A stretch of DNA of 64,000 nt from Chloroflexota bacterium (GTDB lineage Bacteria > Chloroflexota > JAJPGV01): the NCBI GenBank assembly GCA_021325635.1, contig JAJPGV010000041.1, positions 1 through 64,000 of the forward strand. The letters run 5' to 3'. Positions 8,123 to 16,568 of the stretch are shown in pieces. The notes under the pieces are model-generated. The model had not been told where the DNA came from. It saw only the letters and a program-made list of their open reading frames with translations, and did not search any database. Each line of letters starts with the position of its first letter. Position 1 is the stretch's first letter. Both the position numbers and the translations under genes were made by a program.

Positions 8123-8913
8123 TGCCTGCAATAGACAGCGAGGCGGACCTTGAACGCTTGTTTGAGCGTCTTCGCACCGTTGAGGCGCCCCGGTCGCTGC
8201 GGTCGAAGGTGCTGCGCGCGGTCGGGCTGAGCGACAGCTACTTCACGCTCGATACGCCCCTAGGCCCGCTGTACGTGGCCTTCAATGAGCGCGGCCTGTC
8301 TGCCGTCTTCCACGCGGCCGACGCTTCCGAATTCGAGCGCCGGTTCGAGCGCGAGATGGGAAGGCAGGTGGGTGTCGTGGCGAGCCCGCCGCAGCAGCTC
8401 GCTGGGACGCTGCGGGAATGGCTGGCCGGCGACCGGCGGCATGCGCTGCGCTTCGATTTGGACGGGCTGGCGCCGTTCCAGCAGGCGGTGCTGCGCAAAA
8501 CGCTGGAGATTCCGCCAGGCCAGATCCGGCCCTACAGCTGGATTGCGCGCGAGATCGGTCACCCGCGTGCAGCGCGGGCAGTTGGAACGGCGCTGGCCAA
8601 GAATCCTATCCCGCTGTTCATTCCGTGCCATCGGGTGGTTCGGGGCGACGGCCGCATCGGCCGCTACAGCCTCATCGGGCCGCAGGCCAAACAGGCCATC
8701 CTGGAGGCGGAAGGCGTGCCGGTCACGGAGATCGAGCGGCTGGCCAGCAACCAGGTTCGGTATCTCGGGAGCAAGACGACGCACGTTTTCTGCTTCCCGA
8801 CCTGCCGCCACGCCCGCGGCATAAGCGAGCAGCATCGGGTGCCGTTCTCCTCGGAGGTCCAGGCCCGGGCGGCGGGGTACCGGCCCTGCAAAGTCTGTCG
8901 CCCAGCTGTGTGA
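8122..8913 (+). CDS. O6-alkylguanine-DNA methyltransferase with C-terminal Ada-type zinc domain
   Basis: This is a 263-residue fusion. An N-terminal segment (about 1-38, with APRSLRSKVLRAVG) resembles the leading part of small anti-sigma proteins but lacks a zinc-binding HxxxCxxC. Residues about 40-200 are an Ogt/MGMT methyltransferase with the active-site PCHRVV and the DNA-binding helix before it (ARAVGTALAKNP). Residues about 210-262 are an Ada-type metal-binding domain: VRYLGSKTTHVFCFPTC, then RAAGYRPCKVCRP, with all four zinc cysteines (C-x3-C and C-x2-C). In E. coli Ada this domain is N-terminal and becomes the methylphosphotriester sensor; here the order is reversed and the AraC DNA-binding part is absent. 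ATG 8122 overlaps the sigma stop and has GAGGAGGTG eight bases upstream. Likely a repair protein that also senses methylation. Confidence 0.9.
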   Translation: MPAIDSEADLERLFERLRTVEAPRSLRSKVLRAVGLSDSYFTLDTPLGPLYVAFNERGLSAVFHAADASEFERRFEREMGRQVGVVASPPQQLAGTLREWLAGDRRHALRFDLDGLAPFQQAVLRKTLEIPPGQIRPYSWIAREIGHPRAARAVGTALAKNPIPLFIPCHRVVRGDGRIGRYSLIGPQAKQAILEAEGVPVTEIERLASNQVRYLGSKTTHVFCFPTCRHARGISEQHRVPFSSEVQARAAGYRPCKVCRPAV

Positions 8914-8993
8914 GGGCGCGCTATCTCTCGTAAGACTGATGCTGGCAAGCATCCAAGCTCCGCGGATTACCTCTCGGCTGCTTGGCCGCGATA

Positions 8994-8999
8994 AAATCA
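8994..8999 (+). promoter_or_regulatory. Probable -10 of the pdxST operon
   Basis: TAAAAT in a short AT-rich patch, about 48 bases before the chosen pdxS start. It would give a leader of about 40 nt carrying the ribosome binding site. No clear -35 was seen. Confidence 0.35.
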
Positions 9000-9047
9000 G
9001 CTCAACTCGCTGTGCGGTTGCGCACGGCTCTGGAGGGCGGTACGAGC

Positions 9048-9929
9048 GTGGAAACAGGAACCTCGACGGTGAAGCGCGGACTGGCGCAGATGCTCAAAGG
9101 CGGCGTCATCATGGACGTGGTCACGCCGGAGCATGCGCAGATCGCGCAGGAGGCCGGCGCCTGTGCCGTCATGGCCCTGGAGCGCGTGCCGGCGGACATC
9201 CGCAAGGCCGGCGGCGTGGCGCGTATGAGTGACCCGTCGATCGTTCAGGCAATCATGGACGCTGTCACCATTCCGGTCATGGCCAAGGCCCGCATTGGCC
9301 ACTTCGTTGAGGCGCAAGTGCTGCAGGCTATGGGCGTGGACTACATCGACGAGAGCGAAGTGCTTACGCCGGCCGACATGCAGCATCACATCTGGAAGCA
9401 GGATTTCACCGTGCCGTTCGTATGCGGCGCGCGCAATTTGGGCGAGGCGCTGCGGCGCATCTCGGAGGGCGCGGCCATGATTCGCACCAAGGGCGAGGCC
9501 GGCACGGGCAACGTGGTTGAAGCCGTCACCCACATGCGGGCCATGACGTCCGAGATGCGGCGGCTGGTCAATATGCCCAAGGACGAGCTCCCAGCCGCGG
9601 CCAAGGAGATGGGCGCCCCGATCGAGCTGGTTTTGGAAGTGGCCAATGCCGGCAAGCTGCCGGTGGTCAACTTTGCAGCCGGCGGCGTGGCCACGCCTGC
9701 CGATGCCGCGCTCATGATGCAGCTTGGGGCAGACGGTGTTTTCGTCGGCTCGGGTATCTTCAAGTCCAGCAACCCACCCGCCTATGCCAAGGCGATCGTC
9801 CAGGCAGTGACCCACTTCAACGACGCCAAGATTCTGGCCGAGGTCTCGAAGGGCCTGGGTGAGGCCATGCCCGGCCTGGAGATCGGTGCCATCCCGGAGG
9901 ATCAGCTGCTGGCTTCGCGCGGCTGGTAG
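9048..9929 (+). CDS. pdxS: Pyridoxal 5'-phosphate synthase, lyase subunit
   Basis: PdxS condenses ribose 5-phosphate, glyceraldehyde 3-phosphate and ammonia into pyridoxal 5'-phosphate; twelve copies form the cylinder onto which PdxT docks. The sequence is near-canonical: [17 protein letters not shown] at the N-terminus, [20 protein letters not shown], the Schiff-base lysine segment [21 protein letters not shown], and the glycine-rich phosphate site with [12 protein letters not shown] 9048 is chosen: it gives 293 residues, the normal family length, and has GGAGGGCGGT upstream, whereas the frame runs open to 8982. pdxT follows 100 bp downstream, so ammonia supply is co-encoded. Confidence 0.97.
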   Translation: METGTSTVKRGLAQMLKGGVIMDVVTPEHAQIAQEAGACAVMALERVPADIRKAGGVARMSDPSIVQAIMDAVTIPVMAKARIGHFVEAQVLQAMGVDYIDESEVLTPADMQHHIWKQDFTVPFVCGARNLGEALRRISEGAAMIRTKGEAGTGNVVEAVTHMRAMTSEMRRLVNMPKDELPAAAKEMGAPIELVLEVANAGKLPVVNFAAGGVATPADAALMMQLGADGVFVGSGIFKSSNPPAYAKAIVQAVTHFNDAKILAEVSKGLGEAMPGLEIGAIPEDQLLASRGW

Positions 9930-10029
9930 GAGCACGCCCTGGCTCGCGGAGGCCCGGAGCAGTCGAGGGGACGCTGATCGCGCCCGGGCAGTCCGCAGCT
10001 CAATCCCGGCTTTCGGTGAGATGGTTCCA

Positions 10030-10611
10030 ATGAAGATAGGTGTCCTTGCCGTGCAGGGTGCATTCGCCGAGCATGCGAGCATCCTGCGATCGCTCGGCCT
10101 GGAGGTGGTCGAGGTGCGGCTGCCGTCGGACCTCGCCGGCCTCGATGGCTTGATCATCCCTGGCGGCGAGAGCACGACGATCGGCAAGCTGATGGACGCT
10201 TACGGACTCTATGCTCCGGTGAAGGATCTGGCTGCTCGCGGGAAGCCCGTTTGGGGTACCTGCGCGGGCATGATCATGCTTGCCAAGGACATCGAGGGCT
10301 CCGACCAGCCGCGCTTAGGTTTGATGGATATCGGCGTCAATCGCAATGCCTTTGGCCGGCAGGCGGACAGCTTCGAGGTCGATCTGGCAGTGCCCGCGCT
10401 GGGAACGAGCGCGTTCCACGCGGTCTTCATCCGAGCACCGCTGCTGACCTCCGTGGGGCCGGGCGTCGAGGTGCTGGCTCGCCTGCCTGACGGCCGGATG
10501 GTTGCCGCCGAGCAGGCGAACCTGCTGGCAACCGCCTTCCACCCCGAGCTGACCGCGGACGTCCGTTTTCACGATCATTTCGTGGAGCTTGCGCGCAAGC
10601 GCGTGAGCTGA
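10030..10611 (+). CDS. pdxT: Pyridoxal 5'-phosphate synthase, glutaminase subunit
   Basis: PdxT hydrolyses glutamine and channels ammonia to PdxS. The 193-residue product has the class I amidotransferase signature: oxyanion segment PGGESTTIGKL, nucleophile Cys in WGTCAGMI, and the His-Glu pair in FHPELT. The start MKIGVLAVQGAF matches the family. ATG 10030 is preferred over ATG 10021 because GGTGAG lies nine bases before it and directly abuts 10021. It forms an operon with pdxS. Confidence 0.96.
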   Translation: MKIGVLAVQGAFAEHASILRSLGLEVVEVRLPSDLAGLDGLIIPGGESTTIGKLMDAYGLYAPVKDLAARGKPVWGTCAGMIMLAKDIEGSDQPRLGLMDIGVNRNAFGRQADSFEVDLAVPALGTSAFHAVFIRAPLLTSVGPGVEVLARLPDGRMVAAEQANLLATAFHPELTADVRFHDHFVELARKRVS

Positions 10612-10648
10612 GGCTCGAGGGCTGCGAATCAGCCTTCCGTCTGCGAAA

Positions 10649-11704
10649 ATGCCAAGAAACGGTGGCGCTGAGTCAACACATGCTGCTCGAGTGCCGGATA
10701 GTCCGGCTCGCCTGCTCCCCGATGGCCTGGACCTGATGATCAGGCCTGTTCGCTATCGGGATCTAGCGGCCATCAGCTCCATCCATCGCGTATCGGCTTC
10801 AGACGGTGATTGGCATTCTGGGATGGCAACCCAAACCTGGCCGTCGACCCAGAATACGCTGTTGGAGTCCCTCCTGCCGGCGCGATCCGCGCACACGTAC
10901 GTCCTGGAAGAGGGTGGGCAAATCTGGGGCTTCATCCAGGCCCGTCCGCGCTCCACCTACGACAAGTGGGACATCATTCGCCTGGTCGCCACGACGGACA
11001 AGCCGGCGGACGTGTGGCTGCGTCTGCTGGAGTACGTTTGCGTGGCCGCCGGCAACCGGCGCGCTACGAAGCTGTTCGCCAACGTGCCCGAAGATGCGGC
11101 CGAGCTGCAGATCTTCCGGCAGATCGGCTTTTACCGCTTCACGTCAGAGACCAGCCTCAACCTGCCATTGAGCCAGCCGGGCAATCCTCCAGTACTGCCC
11201 AGTTACATGCGGCCCACCGAATCCCGTGACGCGTTTTCTTTGCTGCAGCTGTACAGCGTGATTGCTCCGCGTAACGTCCAACAGGCCGAGGGACTGACGG
11301 CCCGTGACTGGGCGCCGCCCTCCGGCTGGATGAGCGATTGGCTGCAGCGCTTCGGACTGGTGCAGGATTCGCCCCACAGCAGCTGGTCGTGGGTCGCTGA
11401 GGACGATGGCAGGATCTTTGCCTGGGTGCGGCTGCGCTGGCGCGAAGGGCGCTGCCGCATGTCATTCTTAATCCATCCCGAAAAGCGAAGCGCCTTTCCT
11501 GAAATTCGTGATTTTGCCGTGGGGACCGCGCGAGCTTCGCGGCCGTGCATCCTAGGGGTGCAGGTAAGGGACTATGAGCAAGAGCTCATGGCCCTGTTCG
11601 AGGACATTGGTTTCCAGCTTGCGGGGCGGTACCTGCTGCTGGTGAAGCACATCGCTGTGCAGATCATGGAGCGCCGGTTGATGCCGGTGCTGACACGCGC
11701 GTAG
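10649..11704 (+). CDS. Tandem GNAT-like acetyltransferase
   Basis: This is a 351-residue protein whose N-terminal half (about 28-165) looks like a GNAT fold: IRPVRYRDLAAISSIH at the start, a central strand with GQIWGFIQARP, and the acetyl-CoA loop region near ELQIFRQIGFYRF. The second half (about 185-335) appears to be a weaker, degenerate GNAT repeat ending in ALFEDIGFQLAGRY. Double-GNAT proteins usually have one active half. The acceptor is unknown. The stop codon overlaps the ribosome binding site of the following SpoIIIAA-like ATPase, so the two are translationally linked; co-occurrence with that ATPase is the only functional clue. Confidence 0.7.
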   Translation: MPRNGGAESTHAARVPDSPARLLPDGLDLMIRPVRYRDLAAISSIHRVSASDGDWHSGMATQTWPSTQNTLLESLLPARSAHTYVLEEGGQIWGFIQARPRSTYDKWDIIRLVATTDKPADVWLRLLEYVCVAAGNRRATKLFANVPEDAAELQIFRQIGFYRFTSETSLNLPLSQPGNPPVLPSYMRPTESRDAFSLLQLYSVIAPRNVQQAEGLTARDWAPPSGWMSDWLQRFGLVQDSPHSSWSWVAEDDGRIFAWVRLRWREGRCRMSFLIHPEKRSAFPEIRDFAVGTARASRPCILGVQVRDYEQELMALFEDIGFQLAGRYLLLVKHIAVQIMERRLMPVLTRA

Positions 11705-11715
11705 AGGACGAAAAG

Positions 11716-13377
11716 GTGTTGGACCCAGGGCACTTGAGCGGGCAGATTACCGACGATCTGGATGCGCTCATCAGCAAACTGCCCGAGCGCCTGGCCGCGC
11801 GGCTGTCGCTCGCTCCGAACCTGGGGGATCTGCTCGAGGTCGTCATGGACCTCGGCCGTTTGCCTGAGGCCCGCTTCATGGGCTCGGAGCTGCTCCTGAG
11901 CGAGGAGGCGATCACCGAGGAAGACATCGACTTCGTCGTGTCGCGCATCGGCGTCTTCGGTGACGATAACCGCGCCGGCATCGAGCGAACGCTTCACCGC
12001 ATCTCCTGCCTGCGAAACCGCATGGGCAAAATCGTCGGCCTCACCTGCCGCGTGGGCCGGGCCGTCTATGGCACCACGGCCATCGTGCGCGACGTGATCG
12101 AAGCGGGCCACAGCATCCTGCTGGTTGGGGGTCCTGGAGTCGGGAAGACCACCATGCTGCGGGAGATGGCGCGGGTCCTCGCCGACGACTTGAACAAGCG
12201 CGTGGTGATCGTCGACACCTCCAACGAAATTGGCGGCGACGGCGACATCCCGCACCCTGCCATAGGTCGCGCCCGCCGCATGCAGGTGCGCACGCCGGCC
12301 AACCAGCACGCGGTCATGATCGAAGCGGTCGAGAACCACATGCCGGAAGTGATCGTCATCGACGAGATCGGCACCGAGCTGGAGGCGGATGCCTCGCGCA
12401 CGATCGCCGAGCGCGGGGTTCAGCTCGTCGGTACCGCGCACGGCCGCACGTTGGACAACCTCATCGCCAATCCGACCCTGAGCGACCTGATCGGTGGCAT
12501 CCAAACGGTCACCCTGAGCGATGAGGAGGCTCGCCGCAGAGGCACGCAAAAGTCGGTTCTGGAACGCAAGGCTCCGCCCACCTTCGACGTGGTGATGGAA
12601 ATCATCGACTGGCAGCGGCTCAACGTGCACCTGAATGTGGCCGCCACAGTGGATGCCATGCTGCGCGGCTACCCGGCGTCGCCCCAACTGCGCTACCGCG
12701 ACGATCAAGGCGAGATCCGCGTCGAGACTCCGGGACCACGACCACGACCGGTACACGCGCTGGGGCGCAGCACTACCGTGGCCCGCGAGGATTGGGATCG
12801 TCAAGCCGAGGTCGCCACGTGGGAGCGCGATCCGCTGGCCTTCGATCGTGGCCAGGACGCTGCCGGCCGGGCGCTCGACTCGCTGCAATCTCGCGCTGGG
12901 CTGAAGCCGCTCAAGGTGTATGCGTTCGGGGTGAGCCGCAATCGCCTCGAGCAGAGCGTGCACGATATGCACCTACCGGTGACCGTGGTGGATTCCGTGG
13001 ACGAAGCGGATGTGGTCATCACGCTCAAGAACTACTACCGCCGCCGTACGGCTGCACTGCGTGAGGCCGAGGAGGCCCATATTCCCATCTACGTGCTCAA
13101 GGCCAACTCCATTCCCCAGATGGAGAATTGCCTGGCCAACCTCTTCGAGCTGCAGAACGATCCTGCCGGGGCCGCGGTGAAGGAGGCCGAAGACGCGGTC
13201 AACCAGGTGCTGTCGGGTGCCGCGCCGGTTGAGCTGACACCGCAGAACGCCTACCTCCGCCGGCTGCAGCACCAGGTGGCGGAGCAGCACAGCCTGCTCT
13301 CCCGCAGCAAGGGCCGGGAGCCAAACCGCCGGGTCAAGATCTTCCGTCCGGGAAGCGACCTCAGCGGCGAATGGTAA
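11716..13377 (+). CDS. SpoIIIAA/Ycf45-like AAA ATPase with C-terminal R3H domain
   Basis: This is a 553-residue protein. Residues about 90-290 form a RecA/PilT-like ATPase resembling SpoIIIAA and plastid Ycf45, with Walker A GGPGVGKTTMLR, Walker B VIVIDEIGTELEAD, and the motif HPAIGRARRMQV between them. The C-terminus (about 495-553) carries an Arg-x3-His segment (RRLQH) and basic residues fitting an R3H single-stranded nucleic acid-binding domain. Ycf45-type proteins of this length are not restricted to spore formers, and no other sporulation gene is in the window. GTG 11716 has GAGGA seven bases upstream and lies 12 bp after the GNAT stop. A substrate is not known; nucleic acid is the reasonable guess. 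Confidence 0.88.
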   Translation: MLDPGHLSGQITDDLDALISKLPERLAARLSLAPNLGDLLEVVMDLGRLPEARFMGSELLLSEEAITEEDIDFVVSRIGVFGDDNRAGIERTLHRISCLRNRMGKIVGLTCRVGRAVYGTTAIVRDVIEAGHSILLVGGPGVGKTTMLREMARVLADDLNKRVVIVDTSNEIGGDGDIPHPAIGRARRMQVRTPANQHAVMIEAVENHMPEVIVIDEIGTELEADASRTIAERGVQLVGTAHGRTLDNLIANPTLSDLIGGIQTVTLSDEEARRRGTQKSVLERKAPPTFDVVMEIIDWQRLNVHLNVAATVDAMLRGYPASPQLRYRDDQGEIRVETPGPRPRPVHALGRSTTVAREDWDRQAEVATWERDPLAFDRGQDAAGRALDSLQSRAGLKPLKVYAFGVSRNRLEQSVHDMHLPVTVVDSVDEADVVITLKNYYRRRTAALREAEEAHIPIYVLKANSIPQMENCLANLFELQNDPAGAAVKEAEDAVNQVLSGAAPVELTPQNAYLRRLQHQVAEQHSLLSRSKGREPNRRVKIFRPGSDLSGEW

Positions 13378-13495
13378 ATCTGTCCTAGCCTACAGGTCCT
13401 CGGTCCGCGGGCTCGCGCACAGCAAGCGTGGCATGCCCGGGCATATCGGAAGCAAGCGTCTAAAGCTCGGCAGCCGAGGGCCGATGATTGAACCA

Positions 13496-13620
13496 GGCAG
13501 GGATGGCCGATGAGGTGCTCCTCGACGTGGGGGTCACCCGCTGGAAAGGACTCCAGTGCCCACGTAAACCCTGCCATCTCGCACCAGAAGCCCCGGATCC
13601 AGCGGATCCGGGGCTTCTGG
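13496..13620 (+). ncRNA. Candidate structured RNA ending in a strong terminator
   Basis: The gap between the ATPase and tmk can fold into a closed multi-helix structure. The outer stem pairs 13496-13502 with 13569-13575. Inside it lie hairpin 13512-13515/13520-13523 and a 7-bp stem 13525-13531/13559-13565, which encloses hairpin 13541-13545/13552-13556. A 17-bp perfect terminator hairpin follows directly. It does not match the SRP, tmRNA, RNase P, TPP, cobalamin or fluoride RNA motifs I could check by eye. It could be a small RNA or the regulated 3' end of the upstream transcript. Confidence 0.33.
13584..13620 (+). terminator. Strong hairpin terminator upstream of tmk
   Basis: A perfect 17-bp inverted repeat (13584-13600 with 13604-13620) with a 3-nt loop. 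It closes the transcript from the ATPase operon or from the candidate RNA just before it and separates it from tmk. Confidence 0.8.
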
Positions 13621-13638
13621 GCATAATGCGCTCTCCGC

Positions 13639-13644
13639 TATCCT
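13639..13644 (+). promoter_or_regulatory. -10 element of tmk (leaderless)
   Basis: TATCCT ends seven bases before the tmk ATG, the spacing at which transcription would begin at or next to the start codon. No Shine-Dalgarno sequence is present. An alternative -10, CATAAT at 13622-13627, lies in the word CATAATGCGCTC that also precedes the gene at 60148. Confidence 0.5.
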
Positions 13645-13651
13645 GAACCGC

Positions 13652-14287
13652 ATGGCCGAGGGTCGCTTCATTACCTTCGAGGGGCCCGAAGGTGCCGGCA
13701 AGAGCAGCCAGATACGGCTGCTGGCAGACTGGCTGAGATCGCGAGGCGTGGAACCGCTGCTCACCCGCGAGCCAGGCGGAACCCCGATGGGCGATCGCAT
13801 TCGGGAGGCGCTATTCGGCGCCCACGATCATGGAGTAACCCCGCTGACCGAAGCGCTGCTGATGAGCGCCTCCCGAGCGCAGCACGTGCAAGAGCTCATA
13901 CGTCCGGCGCTCGCCGCCGGCCGGCTCATCCTGTGCGACCGTTTTGCCGATGCCACGTTGGCTTATCAGGGCTTTGGCCATGGGATGGACCTGGCCCTGC
14001 TACGGGAGCTGGTCCGGATCGCCACCGGCGGGCTTCGACCGCACCTGACCTTCTACCTCGACGTCCCGGCTGAAGTGGGCTTGCAGCGCAAATATGCGGC
14101 CCACACTCAGGGGGACGAGCTCAACCATCTCGATCGCATGGACGTGGCCTTCCACGCCCGGGTGGTTGAGGGCTATAAGCAGGTCATGGCCGAGGATCCC
14201 ACCCGCTGGCGGCGCATCGACGCCCAGCTGAGCTTCGATCAGGTCCAGGACAGCATACGAGCTGTCCTGGAGCGAGAGCTTCTCTAA
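13652..14287 (+). CDS. tmk: Thymidylate kinase
   Basis: Tmk phosphorylates dTMP to dTDP, an essential step in dTTP synthesis. The 211-residue product shows the P-loop FEGPEGAGKSSQ, the TREPGGTPMGDRIR segment, the nucleotide-binding CDRFADATLAYQGFG and a lid region near residues 145-160. The Arg-rich P-loop type seen in eukaryotes is absent and it fits the bacterial class. ATG 13652 matches the family start and appears leaderless. It converges with the next gene, with only 4 bp between the stop codons. Confidence 0.96.
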   Translation: MAEGRFITFEGPEGAGKSSQIRLLADWLRSRGVEPLLTREPGGTPMGDRIREALFGAHDHGVTPLTEALLMSASRAQHVQELIRPALAAGRLILCDRFADATLAYQGFGHGMDLALLRELVRIATGGLRPHLTFYLDVPAEVGLQRKYAAHTQGDELNHLDRMDVAFHARVVEGYKQVMAEDPTRWRRIDAQLSFDQVQDSIRAVLERELL

Positions 14288-14291
14288 TCTT

Positions 14292-16487
14292 TCAGAGCCA
14301 GCCCATCGATTTGAGGATCTCGTCGCCAACGAGGCCGAGGCTCACTTCCCCCGGCTTACCGGCGAGCTCGGGGTGGTACTCGAGCCGGCCGCGTTGGAAG
14401 TACTGAACCGTATGGATGGCGTTGTCCGTCAACACGTCGGGCATCTCGTCGGAGATTGGGTATCCCAACACCGCTGCGCCGCCGTGCGACCTGAAGAACT
14501 TCAGGAAGGCGTTGGCGACGGTGTGCCCGCTCTCCGGGAAGAACTGGTGGGCGGCGTCGTTTGCGCCCTGCTTGCCCGGTTGAAACGATCGTCCCTGGGT
14601 GATTTGGCTGCCGCTGAGCCGCAGCACCACTTCGCCTGGCGTGCCGGCGGCTTCCGGGTGGTATTCCATGACGCCGCGCTGGAAGAACTGCAGGGTCTGG
14701 CCCTGGTAGCTCATGGCTTCCGTTCGGGGGAAGCCGAAAACCTCCAGCCCTCCTAGGGCGTTGAACGCCTTCTGGAAGGCAAAGGCGATGTTGTGTCCTG
14801 TCTGCGGGAAGAACTGGGCGCCCGTGACCGTGGACTTACCAACCGGGCTCGTGGGCGAGAGCTTAGCGGTGCCCTCCTGGACGTAGAAGTCTGTGCCGGC
14901 GAAGGCCGGAAAGACCTGGATGGTGCCGTTGGAAAACGTCTGCACAATGCGATCCGGCTGCTTCACTTCGTCGTTGACCGGAACGCCGAAATGTTTCAGC
15001 CCACCGTTCGCTCGCCAGTAATCCAGTACGGCGTTGGCCACGCTATGGCCGGCGACCGGGAAGAAGATCTGTTCGGGTGAAACGTCGATGTAACCGCCGA
15101 TGTTCGTCTCATCGACGATAACCGGGTCGCCGCCGACGACACCATTCGTGGCGCCCGCCAGATTCACGCTTACGACGGGTGCCTGCCCGTTCGTCAGCCC
15201 GGGGAACGACTGACTGCTGCTGATGCCCAGCTTGGAGGTGATGGTGGCGCTGGTTCCCAGCCAGGGAATGGTGGCCGTCGTAGGCGTGGGACCGGTGTTG
15301 ACCAGCATCCAGGTGCGGTTGGTGCCGCGATCGAACGACAAGAAGTCAACTCCGCCGCTGTTGACGTAGGTGATGGTGCCTGGGTTGGAGAAATGTGACA
15401 CCGCGACCTGGTAGGCGACGTACTCGGGTCTGAAGCTGCCATCGTTGCGGAGTAAGCCCCAAGGCATCTTTTCGCTGACGTCACCATCCAGCAGCTTGTA
15501 GATGCTGATGCGGTCTACGCCGGCAGCCAGCGCCATGGCGAAGGTCCTGATGACGTAGTTAGCCTGCTCTTCGACGGTGCTGCGGAACAACGTGGGATCC
15601 GTCTCGTAGCCGGGGTCGTTATAGGGTGGCATGTTGGCTTCGCTGATCCAGATCGGCTTGGAGATGCCGAAGTTGGCCATGACTTGCTTGTACACCTGCG
15701 GCACCCGATACACGTCCAGCGGCGAGCTGTAGAGGTGCAGGTCGACGGCGTCGAAGTAATAGCCGTTGGCCGCGGCGTCGGGATCCAGCCGCCGCGCGGC
15801 CTCCAGAACGCGCTGGAAATACAGCGTTCGCCCGGCGTTGACGTCGATCCAGTACGTCGTGCCGGCGAAGATGACCTGAGCATTGGGATTCGCGGTCTTG
15901 ATAGCCTGATACGCGTCCTTGAGCAGGAGGAAGTAGTCGGCCTCGGTTCCGGCGAAGGTGCTCAACGGATGGCCCTTCGGAAAGTCGGGCTCGTTCCAGA
16001 TAATCCAGGTGTCGATCTTGCCGGCGTAGGTCTGCGCCAGTCGGTAGCAGAACTGCCCCCACGGGTTCTTGGGGTCATTCCAGGGCAGCGAGAGATTCAC
16101 CGGGGTGGAGCCGTCTTTGGTGGCCCATGCCGGCGGGTTGCCGATCTGGCCGACGACCTGCATTTGATCGGCGATCTCTTGATCGAGCTGCGCCGACGAC
16201 ATCATGAATCGATCGGCGAAGAACTCGGTGCCGTCATCGGGCTGGGCCCGGTTCCAGAAGAACGGAACACGCTCCCATCGGGCGCCGGCGTTGACCGCCA
16301 GCTGCGGCGCCTCGAAGGCCTGCACCAGGCCGAAGCGTGGGTCGATCCTCGGCACGGGCGGCAGCGGCGCCACCGACAACAGCGGTGGCTGAGAGACCAG
16401 CGCAGGGACTGCCGCCTGAACCAGGCCGGTTGAGCACAGCAGCGCAAATGTGGCAGCAAGCGTTGAGATCAGCTTTGCTCGTTTCAC
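14292..16487 (-). CDS. Secreted glycosidase-like (GH clan A) protein with LGFP-like repeats
   Basis: This is a 731-residue exported protein. Residues 1-25 are a signal peptide ending near VQAA. Residues about 40-370 resemble a clan A TIM-barrel glycoside hydrolase (GH39/GH5-like): the acid/base motif is WIIWNEPDFP and the nucleophile motif is PIWISEANMP. About 370-460 is a beta-rich linker domain. The last 270 residues contain three repeats of about 80 residues with FFP-x2-GH and FG-(V/F)P or LGYP motifs (starting near IFFPVAGHSV, QFFPQTGHNI, QFFPESGHTV). These resemble LGFP repeats, which bind cell-wall polymers in other bacteria. Substrate is unknown. Likely a cell-surface enzyme retained by the repeats. 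Confidence 0.8.
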   Translation of the reverse strand: MKRAKLISTLAATFALLCSTGLVQAAVPALVSQPPLLSVAPLPPVPRIDPRFGLVQAFEAPQLAVNAGARWERVPFFWNRAQPDDGTEFFADRFMMSSAQLDQEIADQMQVVGQIGNPPAWATKDGSTPVNLSLPWNDPKNPWGQFCYRLAQTYAGKIDTWIIWNEPDFPKGHPLSTFAGTEADYFLLLKDAYQAIKTANPNAQVIFAGTTYWIDVNAGRTLYFQRVLEAARRLDPDAAANGYYFDAVDLHLYSSPLDVYRVPQVYKQVMANFGISKPIWISEANMPPYNDPGYETDPTLFRSTVEEQANYVIRTFAMALAAGVDRISIYKLLDGDVSEKMPWGLLRNDGSFRPEYVAYQVAVSHFSNPGTITYVNSGGVDFLSFDRGTNRTWMLVNTGPTPTTATIPWLGTSATITSKLGISSSQSFPGLTNGQAPVVSVNLAGATNGVVGGDPVIVDETNIGGYIDVSPEQIFFPVAGHSVANAVLDYWRANGGLKHFGVPVNDEVKQPDRIVQTFSNGTIQVFPAFAGTDFYVQEGTAKLSPTSPVGKSTVTGAQFFPQTGHNIAFAFQKAFNALGGLEVFGFPRTEAMSYQGQTLQFFQRGVMEYHPEAAGTPGEVVLRLSGSQITQGRSFQPGKQGANDAAHQFFPESGHTVANAFLKFFRSHGGAAVLGYPISDEMPDVLTDNAIHTVQYFQRGRLEYHPELAGKPGEVSLGLVGDEILKSMGWL

Positions 16488-16547
16488 GACAGACCGATTC
16501 TAGAAGCTGGGAGATTTCCCGAGATCCAGCTCACCCAAGCGGGCTGA

Positions 16548-16553
16548 TATACT
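16548..16553 (+). promoter_or_regulatory. Extended -10 of pyrE
   Basis: TGATATACT (16545-16553) is an extended -10 (TGn-TATACT). It ends six bases before TTG 16560 and 15 before ATG 16569, so the pyrE transcript has little or no leader. Confidence 0.55.
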
Positions 16554-16568
16554 GGGCTTTTGCCGCCC

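Noticed and set aside
11572-12972. Minus-strand ORF of 466 residues
   Set aside because: Antisense shadow of the SpoIIIAA-like ATPase gene, with Asp/His/Arg-rich content and no homology by eye.
11716-13377. Evidence that the organism makes endospores
   Set aside because: The protein resembles SpoIIIAA, but Ycf45-type ATPases with R3H domains occur widely in non-spore formers, and no other sporulation gene is seen.
13381-13620. SRP RNA, tmRNA or RNase P RNA upstream of tmk
   Set aside because: The SRP tetraloop and asymmetric loop sequence, the tmRNA tRNA-like ends and the RNase P conserved cores are all missing.
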